In this document: one piece after another, positions 8,112 through 16,890 of the stretch | Layout of the letters: the number at the start of each line of letters is the position of its first letter | Position numbering within the stretch: the first letter of the stretch is position 1 | From: Nonomuraea basaltis | Lineage (GTDB): Bacteria; Actinomycetota; Actinomycetes; Streptosporangiales; Streptosporangiaceae | NCBI RefSeq assembly: GCF_005893125.1 | Contig: NZ_VCJS01000101.1 | Location: forward strand, 1-44,936 | Length of the DNA stretch: 44,936 nt | Direction of reading: 5' to 3' | Translations under genes and position numbers: made by a program | Notes under the pieces: model-generated | Databases searched by the model: none | The model's input: only the letters and a program-made list of their open reading frames with translations | What the model was told of the DNA's origin: nothing

Positions 8112-8720
8112 ATGCGGCCAGGGGTCTCAGGCGCCGGACGGTTCGGCGAGAACTACCGGCTCTTCGCAGGGGAGGGCCTGGCCGAGTCCTGCTGTCTCAC
8201 CTGGGTCGGGCTCGCCGACATCGAAGAGGTTGCGCGGCGGTTTGGCGCCGACCTGGGCAGCGTCCGGGACTGCACCATTGCCGAAGCGAGAGGCGAACTG
8301 CCGGCATACCCCGACCTGACCGCGCCACACGTGATCGTCTGCGGGCGTGCGGGCGACCGTGTCGTCGTGATGGAGCCCTTGGGCTGGCATGGCAAGACGG
8401 AGATCGAGCAAGTCTCGGCCAATGGGGTTGAGGTCCTCAACCTGTTCGCCAACGTGAACACGCGGCTCAGCCTCAGGCGGGCGTTCGACGGCCGGTTGCT
8501 GACCGTGGTCGACAGTGGCGGCCCGCGATTCGCCGGAGGCGAGGACCCCCGCGGCCTCGACGACCGCCTGGGGGACCTGCCGCTGTTCCCACCGCACCCT
8601 TATGACGAGCGGCAGGGTGCCTTCCTGGAGCTCGCGTTCACGCTGGTGGGGCACCGTCTGGATGTCGAGTGGTTCGAGACCACGCTCCACCGGCGTTACT
8701 TCGTCCCCCGTCGTCGGTAG
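8112..8720 (+). CDS. DUF6461-type protein
   Basis: A 202-residue protein that I match to the DUF6461 pattern: an early SCCLTWV segment, a mid-region HVIVCGRAGDRVVVMEPLGWHG, and later NVNTRLSLRRAFDGRLL. There is no signal peptide or membrane segment. A GGAAGAG ribosome site lies just before the ATG. Function is unknown; proteins of this type occur in many paralogues in sporulating actinomycetes. It follows the reductase gene by 131 bp on the same strand but need not be co-transcribed. Confidence 0.7.
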   Translation: MRPGVSGAGRFGENYRLFAGEGLAESCCLTWVGLADIEEVARRFGADLGSVRDCTIAEARGELPAYPDLTAPHVIVCGRAGDRVVVMEPLGWHGKTEIEQVSANGVEVLNLFANVNTRLSLRRAFDGRLLTVVDSGGPRFAGGEDPRGLDDRLGDLPLFPPHPYDERQGAFLELAFTLVGHRLDVEWFETTLHRRYFVPRRR

Positions 8721-8905
8721 CCGCACCACTGGACCAGAGTTACCGCCTCATCGGGATAGTCGGGCCTGGCGGCCTTCGGGCTCGCTCAGCAGGGAGGGGA
8801 CCTGAAGAAGTGCCTTCAAGATCATCTCGCATATATCTCGTGATCATGGTCCTACGGCTGCATACGGGTGCCCTCGGCAGCCCATCAAGGCCCTGGGACG
8901 CAAAA

Positions 8906-8931
8906 GACCTGCGGCCGGGAAACCGCAGGTC
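8906..8931 (-). terminator. Rho-independent terminator for leftward transcription
   Basis: GACCTGCGG and CCGCAGGTC form a perfect 9-bp stem with an 8-base loop. Read leftward, the stem is followed at once by TTTT (8905-8902). It lies about 100 bp beyond the end of the leftward SALP remnant, so it is probably the old terminator of that gene. No other gene was recognised between 8721 and 9027. Confidence 0.65.
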
Positions 8932-9027
8932 AGAGCGCGAATGCCTGGTAGAGAAGAGTGCCCCCGGCGGGGGACCCAGAAGTAGGGAACAAATCACAGC
9001 GCCTGCTGAGGACAGCGTTCCTCCTGC

Positions 9028-9422
9028 TCAGGGACGGACACAGAACCGGCAGGCGAAGATCGAAGCCGTGAGTCGGCTCCCACGGCGTCGGGCAAGGTCA
9101 GCCTCGTCGAGGGACGGGCGGTGATCGCGGTGAGTTCTCCTGTCGATCAGGCACGTCTTCAGGAGCGGACCGCTGGCCGAGATGTCGGACGAACAGCTCG
9201 TCCGGCATCTCGTCCCCAACCTGCGCAGCATTCTGCTGGAACTCGGCCAGACCCGCACGTCCCCGATCCCCGTCGGCGCCAGCAGGCCGTCGTGGAGAAG
9301 GTCACGGCCGATCCGCCAGGTGACGGAGGCCCACCTGCCGGGTGGAAGGTGACCGAGATGACGAGGGGATCATCGCGGTCGAAACGGAACTCCACCCGGA
9401 GCGGAATCCTGTAGGAGTCCAA
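9028..9422 (-). pseudogene. SsgA-like (SALP) sporulation/division protein remnant
   Basis: One frame, starting near 9422, reads SYRIPLRVEFRFDRDDPLVI then SVTFHPAG; after a one-base shift near 9317 the next frame reads VTWRIGRDLLHDGLLAP then TGIGDVRVWPS. Together these follow the first 70 or so residues of the SsgA/SsgB family closely (the LRY..DPxxVxxTFH, VxWxFxRDLLxxGL and GDVRVWPS motifs). Beyond WPS (about 9243) the similarity fades, so the C-terminal half is altered or replaced. SALPs guide septum formation and cell-wall processes in sporulating actinomycetes; this copy should be inactive. Confidence 0.65.
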
Positions 9423-9641
9423 ACGATCCGGAAGATCCGCAGTGACAGGGGGCTACCTCGTTCGGCTTCGGCCCTGGGGCGCGCGGGCCAGGTTGGTTCT
9501 CCATCATGAGCTCGACTTTCTGGTGCGGTTTCTTGCACGGCATGCTTCCTGCGGTACCACCGCCCTCTCTCGGACACGCCCCCCCGGACGCATCGCTCAT
9601 CTGGCTGTGAGACGCGTCCAGTCAACGCGGCGCACTCCGAG

Positions 9642-10613
9642 TCAAGCGGCGTGCAGGGCGGCGTGCAGGGCACCGGCGGCCATCGTGATGGCGGCCTCGG
9701 CGGCGTGGGTCTCGCGCAAGGCGTTGAGCATGACGAAGTCGTGGATGATGCCCTGGATGCGGACGGCGGTGACCGGGACACCGGCCTCGCGCAGCTTGTT
9801 GGCGTAGGCCTCGCCCTCGTCACGCAGCACGTCGGCCTCGCCGGTGATGACCAGGGCCGGCGGCAGACCGGTGAGCTGCTCGGTGGTGGCGCGCAGCGGG
9901 GACGCGGTGATCAGGGCGCGCTCGGCCTCATCCGTCGTGTACTGCTCCCAGAACCACTGCATGGCGTCGCGACGCAGGAAGTATCCGGTGGCGAACCGGT
10001 GGTAGGAGCCGGTGTCGAAGGCGGCGTCGGTCACCGGGTAGAACAGCACCTGCTGGGCCAGTGGGACATCGCCGCGCTCCTTGGCCATCAGGGTCAGCGC
10101 GGCGGCCATGTTGCCGCCGACCGAGTCTCCGGCCACGGCCAGGCGGGAACCGTCCAGGTCCTTGGACGCGCCCTGCTGCACGACCCACCGCGCGACCGCG
10201 TAGTTCTGCTCGATGGCGATCGGGTAACGGGCCTCGGGGGAGAGGTCGTACTCGGGAAAAACGACCGCGGCGTTCGCGCCGACGGCGAGTTCGCGCACCA
10301 GGCGGTCGTGCGTGTGGGCGTTGCCGAACACCCAGCCCGCACCGTGGATGTAGAGGATCACCGGCAGCGTGCCCTTGACGCCGGCGGGCCTGACGATGCG
10401 GGCCCGGACACTGCCCGTCGGACCGCCCGGGACGATGATCCACTCCTCGTCGATCGCGGGCTTCGCGATCTCGCCGGACTGTACCTCGTCGACCGCCTTG
10501 CGGCCCTCGGCCGGCGGCAGGTCGAAGAGGTACGGCGGATTGGCGGTCGCCTCCGCGAAGGCAGCCGCAGCAGGCTCCAGAACCGGCTGAACCGGCTCGA
10601 CGGCATTGGACAT
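9642..10613 (-). CDS. HSL-family alpha/beta hydrolase (esterase/lipase)
   Basis: A 323-residue hormone-sensitive-lipase-type esterase. The oxyanion HGAG lies in YIHGAGWVFGN; the nucleophile elbow is GDSVGGN; the acid residue is in TGEADVLRDEG and the His in IIHDF. No signal peptide is present, so it acts inside the cell. AGGAG lies 7 bases before the ATG at 10613, which decides the start over the upstream in-frame codon at 10667. No neighbour suggests a substrate; short-chain esters are the usual ones for the family. Confidence 0.92.
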   Translation of the reverse strand: MSNAVEPVQPVLEPAAAAFAEATANPPYLFDLPPAEGRKAVDEVQSGEIAKPAIDEEWIIVPGGPTGSVRARIVRPAGVKGTLPVILYIHGAGWVFGNAHTHDRLVRELAVGANAAVVFPEYDLSPEARYPIAIEQNYAVARWVVQQGASKDLDGSRLAVAGDSVGGNMAAALTLMAKERGDVPLAQQVLFYPVTDAAFDTGSYHRFATGYFLRRDAMQWFWEQYTTDEAERALITASPLRATTEQLTGLPPALVITGEADVLRDEGEAYANKLREAGVPVTAVRIQGIIHDFVMLNALRETHAAEAAITMAAGALHAALHAA

Positions 10614-10945
10614 GTCAATCTCCTGGGGTTGGTACACCGGCCCTTCTGGCGACATGACACGGATCATGCGCAGGGCCCCCGGTGAGTGTTGATCGTCACG
10701 CTAAGACCACTGCCTGGGCGGTGATTGATGGCGAGCGCACCGCTGCTTGTTTTTCAGCGAATGGCACGTGTCGCCGATCGTCACCCGCCGCTGAGCCGTT
10801 CTACTCGGCGGACCAGCCGTCCGCCTCTGGCCGCGAGACGGTCGGCCGGCACCCGGTCGTTCCATTCGTCGGCGCCGTCGTGAGGGTACGTTCAGCGCCC
10901 GGGCCCACGACGCGGCGCATGTACTCCTGCCGGCGTCTTCCACAG

Positions 10946-11044
10946 GACGGCCACTGGATCACGCGGGGCTCGACTTTCCAACGGCTGCACCTGCTGCTGG
11001 ACAAGCACGCGGCAGAGCAGTTGGAACTCGTCGACACGCTCAGT
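10946..11044 (+). pseudogene. Dps/ferritin-like fragment
   Basis: About 33 residues (GHWITRGSTFQRLHLLLDKH followed by AAEQLELVDTL) keep the HW..RG..F..LH..LDKH pattern of the Dps ferroxidase-centre helices. Nothing before or after in the same frame continues the family. The rest of the gap 10614-11255 holds no gene I can support. Confidence 0.5.
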
Positions 11045-11255
11045 GGGTTCAGGCTCGGGGTGAAGTCGCGGTCGGTGATCCCGGCACGCTGCCGAGGGCA
11101 CGCCGCCCCGGGGCGCCGCAGCTCACAGATGTTGTTCACCCAGAGGCCGCCGCGCCGGTGCGCGGCCGGTCGAGGCGGGAGCCGGCGGGGGCCGTCATGC
11201 CCGCAGCACGTCGCCGGGAGTTGTATGCCCTCCTGGCGTGGCTCTTTCCGCCCCC

Positions 11256-11828
11256 TCAGCGAGCAGGGGCGGCGGTGTGCGCCGCCTGCCATTGGCTCGG
11301 GGACATGCCGTAGGCGGCCCGGAATGCCCGGGTGAAATGGGCGGGATGGGGGAATCCCCAACGCTGTGCGATCGCCGACACGCTGGGAGCGGATCGCCCG
11401 CCGCGGTGGAGTTCCTCGCGACATTGCTCCAGGCGACGCTGCTTGATCCAGCGGCTCACGGTCGTGGCTTCGCCTTGGAACAGTTTGTGCAGGTAGCGCA
11501 CGGAGATCCGGTGGGCGCTCGCGATCGCCCCCGGGGTCAGGTCGGGGTCGGCGAGGTGCTCGTCGATGAACGTTTTGATCCGCAGGAGCAGCGCATGGGA
11601 AGCATCGGGTTCGGCGCTCCCGTCCCCGTCATGGCCGAGTTGCTCGGCGAACAGACTCGCGAGGAGGTTCATGGCGTGGCCCGCGAGCCGCTCGCCCACC
11701 TCGGGTCCGCAGTCCGCCGCTTGAGTGGCGAGCCCGGAAAGGAAGCAGGAGACCAGCGCGCCCAGCCCCTGATCTCCGCGGACGGTCGTCCAGGTGATCC
11801 GTCTCAGTTCGGCGCTGCTCAGCCCCAC
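11256..11828 (-). pseudogene. AraC-family regulator, N-terminally truncated
   Basis: The 190-residue frame has the end of an AraC-binding-like sensor domain (SSAELRRITWTTVRG to about residue 70) and a complete C-terminal double HTH (IASAHRISVRYLHKLFQ and ISAIAQRWGFPHPAHFTRAFRA type motifs, the second read as VSAIAQRWGF). Full-length members are about 320 residues, so some 130 N-terminal residues are absent. The frame ends abruptly at 11828, exactly where a truncated glycosyltransferase begins on the other strand. It could still make a DNA-binding fragment without a proper sensor. Confidence 0.75.
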
Positions 11829-12355
11829 GGCGGTCCCTGCTGCCCGGCGGGCTCCCGGTCACGGCCGAGATCGTGGGCGACGGCTCCCGCCGCCGTGACC
11901 TGGAGCACCTGGCTCGCGAGCTCGGCCTCGCCGACCGCGTCACCTTCCACGGCCTGGTCAGTGACCAGGAGGTCCTGGACGCGTACGCCCGCTGCGACGT
12001 GTTCTGCATGCCCGGAACCGCCGAACTGCAGAGCCTGGCTACCATGGAGGCCATGGCCGCCGGAAAGCCCGTCGTCGCCGCCGACGCCACGGCGCTGCCC
12101 CATCTGGTGCACCAAGGACGCAACGGACTGCTCTTCCCGCCCGGCGACGTCCCCTCCCTGGCCGAAGCCCTCGGCTCGATCCTGGGCGACCCCGAAGGCC
12201 GGACGCGCATGGGCGAAGCCAGCCGTGAGATCGTCGCCCGCCATGACATCGAGCTCACCCTGGACACCTTCGGAATACTCTATCGGGAAGCGGTCAAGCT
12301 CGCGACGGCCCGTGGCAGGGAGAACCATGAGCACACAGCGCATTCTGGTCGTTGA
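11829..12355 (+). pseudogene. GT-B glycosyltransferase (GT4-type), C-terminal fragment
   Basis: The frame starts mid-protein (LLPGGLPVTAEIVGDGSRRR) and carries the nucleotide-sugar-binding half of a family 4 glycosyltransferase: LADRVTFHGLVSDQEVLDAY, then FCMPGTAELQSLATMEAMAAGKPVVA, and GRNGLLFPPGDVPSLAEAL. The acceptor-binding N-terminal domain is missing. The 3' end overlaps the following receiver gene by 29 bp. The neighbourhood (glycosyltransferase, two-component genes, DedA) suggests an ancestral envelope-related cluster. Confidence 0.75.
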
Positions 12356-13013
12356 CGACGAACCCAAGATCCGGATGACGCTGCGCGGCTATCTGGAGGC
12401 GGACGGCTTCGAGGTCCTGGAGGCCGCGGACGGCCCGTCCGGCCTCGCCTCGGCCGTCCGCGAGGAGCCCGACCTGATCGTGCTGGACGTGATGCTGCCC
12501 GGCCTGGACGGGTTCGAGGTGCTGCGCCGGATCCGGGCGACCTGCCAGGTTCCGGTGATCCTGCTCACCGCCCGGACGGAGGAGGTGGACCGGGTCATCG
12601 GCTTCACCGCGGGCAGCGACGACTACGTCACCAAGCCGTTCAGCGCCCGCGAACTGGCCCTGCGGGCGCGGGCCATCCTGCGCCGCGCCGCGCCCGGCAC
12701 ACCCGTACACGTCCGTGTAGGCATGCCCGCCAACCGCCCAGGACCTCCGGTGGCCGCGGCAGGCAGCCTGGAGTCGCGTGGCCGGGTCGTGCTGGAAGTG
12801 ATCGACGAAGGGCCTGGCGTGCCGCTGGACGCCGCGCCGAACATCTTCGACCGGTTCTACCGGGCCGACGAGACCCGGTCCCGAACCCGCGGAGGCACCG
12901 GGCTCGGCCTGGCCATCACCGCCGCGATCCTGGAGGCCCACGGCGGCCGCGTCGAACTCAGGACAGCGTCCGGCGAAGGCGCCCGCTTCACCGTGCTGCT
13001 TTCCTTGTCCTAG
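12327..13013 (+). CDS. Chimera: response-regulator receiver fused to histidine-kinase ATPase end
   Basis: A 228-residue in-frame chimera. Residues 1-122 are a complete OmpR-type receiver (VVDDEPKIR, phospho-Asp in IVLDVMLPG, LLTAR, and YVTKPFSARELALRARA). From about residue 125 the sequence is the end of a sensor-kinase HATPase: VHVRVG, the G1 box VIDEGPGVP, the F box IFDRFYRADETRSR and the G2 box GGTGLGLAI. The regulator's DNA-binding domain and the kinase's sensor, dimerisation/His and N-box regions are all missing. A deletion between adjacent regulator and kinase genes explains this; the join falls in LRRAAPGTP, where both parents have LR-x-x-PG-like sequence. It may take phosphate but should not work as a normal regulator or kinase. 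Confidence 0.8.
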   Translation: MSTQRILVVDDEPKIRMTLRGYLEADGFEVLEAADGPSGLASAVREEPDLIVLDVMLPGLDGFEVLRRIRATCQVPVILLTARTEEVDRVIGFTAGSDDYVTKPFSARELALRARAILRRAAPGTPVHVRVGMPANRPGPPVAAAGSLESRGRVVLEVIDEGPGVPLDAAPNIFDRFYRADETRSRTRGGTGLGLAITAAILEAHGGRVELRTASGEGARFTVLLSLS

Positions 13014-13020
13014 GTATCCT

Positions 13021-13050
13021 CCCCGTCTGCGGCAGCCCTGCCGGACGGGG
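13021..13050 (+). terminator. Hairpin after the receiver-HATPase ORF
   Basis: CCCCGTC (13021-13027) pairs with GACGGGG (13044-13050), with an inner stem CGGCA/TGCCG. It begins 8 bp after the stop codon at 13013. There is no clear T tract, so the efficiency is uncertain. Confidence 0.5.
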
Positions 13051-13255
13051 CCCTGACGCGGTCCCGCTCGACCAGGACCATGCGCCGGCTCGGGGACCGG
13101 ACCCGGCTTCCGGCATGGTCGCCACGCCGGGACACAGACGGACCTGGGGACGCTCGCCGCTGGGCCGGCACTCGCGTGGCGAGAAACGGCGACAGCTCGA
13201 TCACCATCACACTGTACGGACGGGTGAATCCCAGCGCGTTTCCAGGTGATTCCCA

Positions 13256-13897
13256 GTGTCGTCGATGAGCCTTGCCTGCATGACCGATTGGCTCGTTGGA
13301 CTGATGGAGACTCTCGGGGCCCCTGGGGCGGGCCTCGCGATCGCATTGGAGAACCTGTTCCCGCCCCTGCCCAGCGAGGTGATCCTGCCGCTGGCGGGCT
13401 TCACCGCCAGCCGGGGCGACATGGGCCTGCTCGATGTGCTGGTGTGCACGACCCTCGGCTCGGTGATCGGCGCTCTGACGCTGTACTGGATCGGCGCGCT
13501 GCTCGGCCGCGACCGCGTGCTGGCCATCGCCGCCAAGCTGCCGCTGGTGAAGGCGTCCGACATCGAGAAGACCGAGGCGTGGTTCGGGCGTCACGGCCGC
13601 AAGACCGTGTTCTTCGGCCGGATGATCCCCCTCTTCCGCAGCCTCATCTCGGTCCCGGCGGGGGTCGAGCGGATGCCGCTACCCACGTTCACCCTGCTCA
13701 CGACGGTCGGCAGCCTGATCTGGAACACCGCGTTCGTACTGGCAGGGTACTTTCTGGGCGAGAACTGGTCGCTCGTCGAGACCTACGTCGGCATCGGCAG
13801 CAACGTGGTGATCGCCCTGGTGGTGGCGGCGGTGCTGGTCTTCGTCGGGGTACGGCTGGCCGAGCGGCGCACGAGCCGCCACACGGCTCGCCGTTGA
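13256..13897 (+). CDS. DedA-family membrane protein (VTT domain)
   Basis: A 213-residue polytopic protein of the DedA/SNARE-associated family. It shows the N-terminal re-entrant segment with E-N-x-x-P-P-x-P-S-E (ENLFPPLPSEVILPLAGF), a TTLGSVIGALTLYWIG segment, the F/G-R-x-x-P-x-x-R motif as FFGRMIPLFRSLISVPAG and a C-terminal membrane span. Such proteins act in lipid-carrier recycling or flipping and envelope homeostasis. AGGTGA lies 6 bases before the GTG at 13256; an ATG at 13265 is a possible alternative. Nothing suggests damage, unlike the genes on both sides. Confidence 0.92.
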   Translation: MSSMSLACMTDWLVGLMETLGAPGAGLAIALENLFPPLPSEVILPLAGFTASRGDMGLLDVLVCTTLGSVIGALTLYWIGALLGRDRVLAIAAKLPLVKASDIEKTEAWFGRHGRKTVFFGRMIPLFRSLISVPAGVERMPLPTFTLLTTVGSLIWNTAFVLAGYFLGENWSLVETYVGIGSNVVIALVVAAVLVFVGVRLAERRTSRHTARR

Positions 13898-13914
13898 GGA
13901 CCTGCGGCAGTCGG

Positions 13915-13944
13915 ACGCGGTGACCCTCGGGGGTGTCACCGCGT
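13915..13944 (+). terminator. Hairpin terminator after dedA-like gene
   Basis: ACGCGGTGAC (13915-13924) and GTCACCGCGT (13935-13944) make a perfect 10-bp stem with a 10-base loop, 18 bp after the stop codon. It also separates the gene from the leftward TPR remnant. A T tract is absent, as often in high-GC actinomycetes. Confidence 0.6.
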
Positions 13945-13954
13945 ACCCTACGGC

Positions 13955-14327
13955 TTTGCCACAACCGGCCTGATTTGCGGCGACACCAGCCCACAGCCCG
14001 ATTTCCCGGCGCAGCCGCACCGATTCCTCCAAACGCTCCCGGCGGCATTCAGCCGGCCTGCGGAATGGTCGCAATCCCCAGGTGCCGAAGCGCCTCCGAC
14101 TGGGTATGCCGGTCTCCCGCCAGCGTGGCCAGGTCGTATGACTGCTCGAGCAGGGGAATGGCTCTAGGGAGATCGCGCCGTACGACCTGGTGAAAACAGC
14201 CCACCGAGAACACCGACTCAGCCTCGCCCGCCGTATCGCCGAGCATCTGATACAACTGCGTCGCACGTTCGAACAACATCAGCTCACGCGGATCTTCGTG
14301 CCGATCATTGAGAAACCGCGCGTGCAA
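13955..14327 (-). pseudogene. TPR-protein fragment with frameshift
   Basis: The first frame (14327 to 14049) reads AGEAESVFSVGCFHQVVRRD, then AIPLLEQSYDLATLAGDRHT and SEALRHLGIA, typical of actinobacterial tetratricopeptide proteins. It then stops, while a second frame further down reads RERLEESVRLRREIGLWAGV and AANQAG, which is the natural continuation. A frameshift near 14055 therefore breaks the gene, and both ends are missing. Confidence 0.65.
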
Positions 14328-14360
14328 GATCCGGTCGCTGCGTCCTGACAGCGGTCGGTA

Positions 14361-16712
14361 TCAGAGATCGGTGGGAATGGCTGCGGGGTCGCGGTTGAAG
14401 GCCTCCCGGGCGATCTCTACGCGGCTACGCTTCCCGAGCTTGGCGAGGATGTGGGAGATGTGCGTCTGTGTGGTGCGCCGGGTGAGGAACATGCTCTGCG
14501 CGATGTCGGGTGTGGAGCAGCCGGCCGCGACGAGAAGGGCGATCTTGTGTTCGGTCGGGGTCAGGGCGTCCCAGCCGTGCGCGGGCCGCTTGATCCGGGC
14601 GCCGCGCACGCCGCGGCGGATCCCGTACCGGCGCAGCCGCCCCTCGGCACGGCGGATGTCCCAGACCGCGCCGAATCCGCCGTAGAGGTCGAGTGCTTCG
14701 CCGATCAGGTGCTTGGACTCAGCCGTGTTCCCGTGTGCGGCGAGGACGACGGCCAGGTCCTCCAGCGCTCCCGCCAGCTCCACCGGCACGCCGACGGCCC
14801 GGTAGTGGTCCACCGCCGACCGCAACGGTGCCGGATCGCGCTCGTAGAGTCCTGTGCACCAGTCGGCGGCGGCCGTGGCGCGGGCCGGGACCTGCTCGGC
14901 GGCCGCCTCGGCACGGCAGGCTTCCAGCGCGGCCGCGGCGGCGGAGTCGTCGTCCACGGCGAGTGCCAGGCGGAGAACCGTCGGCAGCCACTGGTGGGTC
15001 AGCGTCATCTCGCCTGGCTCCCGGGTCAGGAGATCGCCGAGGTGTGAGAGGGCCAGGTGCTGGTCCCCGTTCTGCTCGGCGGCGAGCGCTTGCGCGCACA
15101 GCAGGAAGTCGGTGTTCTCGCGATCGGCGATCGTGACCGGTGGCTGACGCAGTCCGGCCCGCAGGTGCGCGTCGGCCGTGGCGCGATCGTCCCGGCGGAC
15201 GGCGATGAGGGCGGCCACGCCGTGGCACAGCCACATGGGGCCGCGCTCGCGCAGTCCCCGGTAGATCATCGCGGAGACGCTCTGGTCGACCGAGTTGAGC
15301 TCCGCCAGTGTGTCGTCCCACCGACCCAGCCAGTAGGTGAGGACTGCGGCGGTGACGCTGAACCTGGCGTCATCGGTCCGGTCGGTGGCGAGCAGGAACT
15401 GCCGCGCCTCCCGAAGTGCCGCCTCGGCGTCCGACCACCGGCTCAGGTTCTGCAGGGTGAAGATCCGGGCATGCAGTGAATAGGACCGCAGGTCCGCGTG
15501 GTCGTCGGTGGCGTTCAGCGTCTCCAGCGCGCGATCCACGCAGTCCAGCGCGGACAGGTAGCGCCGCTGTACGGAGTGGTTGAGCCACAGATCGGTGAGC
15601 GCGTAAGCGATGGCGAACGTGTCTCCGGCCGTCTCGCCGATCTCCAATGCGCGGCGCGCGGTGGCGTCCGCGGCTTCCAGCGCGCCCGATCCTGCCCGCT
15701 GGAACATCGCCAACGAGGCGAGCAACCGGGCGCGCCAGGCGTCGGGCAGGTCTTGCTCCAATGCCTGATCCAGCGCTGCGACCGCCGCGTCGTTGTCACC
15801 GCTGCTGAACAGCGCGCGGGCCAGGACCCAGTACATCCGCCCTCGGTCGGCCGGCTCCCTCGACACCGCCAGGGCCTGCCGGGCGCGGACCGCGGCCTTC
15901 TCGTGCTCGCCCGCGCCGACCAGGATCTGGGAAAGAGCCGCGCTCAACGCGGCACGGTCACGCTCGTCCGCGACCCCGTGCTCCAGTTCCCGGTCCAGCA
16001 ACTCGGCCGCGATACGCGGGGCCCTGACCGCCAGCGCCGACGCGGTGTCGGCGAGCCAGCGCCGGGTCCAGCGGTCGCCGACGCGGCCCGACTCCAGCAG
16101 TTGCAGCGCCACCCGTTGGGGCTCGACACCGCCGATACCGTCCAGCGCCCGGGCCGCGTCCTGGTGCAGCGCAACGCGCAGCGCCGTCGGCATGCCGTCG
16201 TACAGGGCCTGGCGGATCAGCGGATGCCGGAACGTCATCCGCTGACCGGCATCGACGAGGATCCCGGCTGCGACCGCCTCCTGGAGATCAGCGGAGATGT
16301 CGATGGTGGACCGGCCCAGGAGCGCTGCAACTTCCCCGACCGCGAACTCCCGGCCGAGCAGCGAGGCCACCCGCAGCATGTCGAGCGCGTCGGCCCGCAC
16401 GAAGCTCAGCCGGCTGTCCAGCGCCGCGGCCAACGACCTCCGGACGGTGCTCAGCGAGGTGTTCCGCAGGTCGGCGAGCTCGCCGACCGTCACGCCGCCT
16501 TCCCGCACCAGGGACTCGACCAGCTCCCGCACGTACAGGGGATTGCCGCTGGCCTGGGCGGCAAGCTCCACCAGCGCGGGCCCCGGCGGCGCACCGGCGA
16601 CATCGGACAGCAGATCATGGATCGCGTCCGGGCCAAGGGTGAGGGTCTGGCCGATGAAGCCCTTGGCCGCCTTCGCCGACAGCCCACATGGTCGGACGCG
16701 CCACGAGCCCAT
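14361..16712 (-). CDS. LAL-type LuxR regulator lacking the ATPase P-loop
   Basis: A frame of 783 residues. It contains the end of an AAA/NACHT module (LVELAAQASGNPLYVRELVE, then a winged-helix segment with LLGREFAVGEVAALL and FRHPLIRQALYDGMP), a long TPR-like region (about 230-680) and a C-terminal LuxR HTH (LTPTEHKIALLVAAG...TTQTHISHILAKLGKRSR, about 715-770). Intact LAL proteins are about 900-1000 residues with Walker A and B near the N-terminus; here these are absent and the first ~25 residues (MGSWRVRPCGLSAKA) do not look like family sequence. I infer 5' truncation near 16690. The HTH is intact, so a product could still bind DNA, but regulation by ATP would be lost. Confidence 0.8.
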   Translation of the reverse strand: MGSWRVRPCGLSAKAAKGFIGQTLTLGPDAIHDLLSDVAGAPPGPALVELAAQASGNPLYVRELVESLVREGGVTVGELADLRNTSLSTVRRSLAAALDSRLSFVRADALDMLRVASLLGREFAVGEVAALLGRSTIDISADLQEAVAAGILVDAGQRMTFRHPLIRQALYDGMPTALRVALHQDAARALDGIGGVEPQRVALQLLESGRVGDRWTRRWLADTASALAVRAPRIAAELLDRELEHGVADERDRAALSAALSQILVGAGEHEKAAVRARQALAVSREPADRGRMYWVLARALFSSGDNDAAVAALDQALEQDLPDAWRARLLASLAMFQRAGSGALEAADATARRALEIGETAGDTFAIAYALTDLWLNHSVQRRYLSALDCVDRALETLNATDDHADLRSYSLHARIFTLQNLSRWSDAEAALREARQFLLATDRTDDARFSVTAAVLTYWLGRWDDTLAELNSVDQSVSAMIYRGLRERGPMWLCHGVAALIAVRRDDRATADAHLRAGLRQPPVTIADRENTDFLLCAQALAAEQNGDQHLALSHLGDLLTREPGEMTLTHQWLPTVLRLALAVDDDSAAAAALEACRAEAAAEQVPARATAAADWCTGLYERDPAPLRSAVDHYRAVGVPVELAGALEDLAVVLAAHGNTAESKHLIGEALDLYGGFGAVWDIRRAEGRLRRYGIRRGVRGARIKRPAHGWDALTPTEHKIALLVAAGCSTPDIAQSMFLTRRTTQTHISHILAKLGKRSRVEIAREAFNRDPAAIPTDL

Positions 16713-16890
16713 CGTCGAACACTGCTATCGGCCCGCGCACGGTTCACAAATACCTGGCTCTGCAGCTGACCGTACGCCGACAGGGCGCTCTCAACCACCT
16801 ACCCGCCCCACGGGTGTGACCGTCTCAACAGACGAGACCGCTTCAGCCCTGCGCCGGTACCCGCGGACCGGCTGGTCCGGCTTGTGAGGG

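Noticed and set aside
6358..8826. Shared 13-mer CTTCAAGATCATC near 6358 and 8814, on both sides of the marR/reductase/DUF6461 block
   Set aside because: Several exact 13-mer matches are expected by chance in 45 kb, and similarity does not extend convincingly beyond it.
9180..9245. Plus-strand run MSDEQLVRHLVPNLRSILLE
   Set aside because: It looks coding but is short, matches no family I know, and lies antisense to the altered end of the SALP remnant.
9430..9600. Possible SEC-C-like motif (NEVAPCHCGSSG) on the minus strand
   Set aside because: The second Cys-rich half of a SEC-C motif is missing and the surrounding frame has no other support.
10682..11335. Plus-strand open frame of 217 codons beginning MSVDRHAKTTAWAVIDGERT
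   Set aside because: Only the short Dps-like stretch (10946-11044) resembles a known protein; the rest looks non-coding and no ribosome site is seen.
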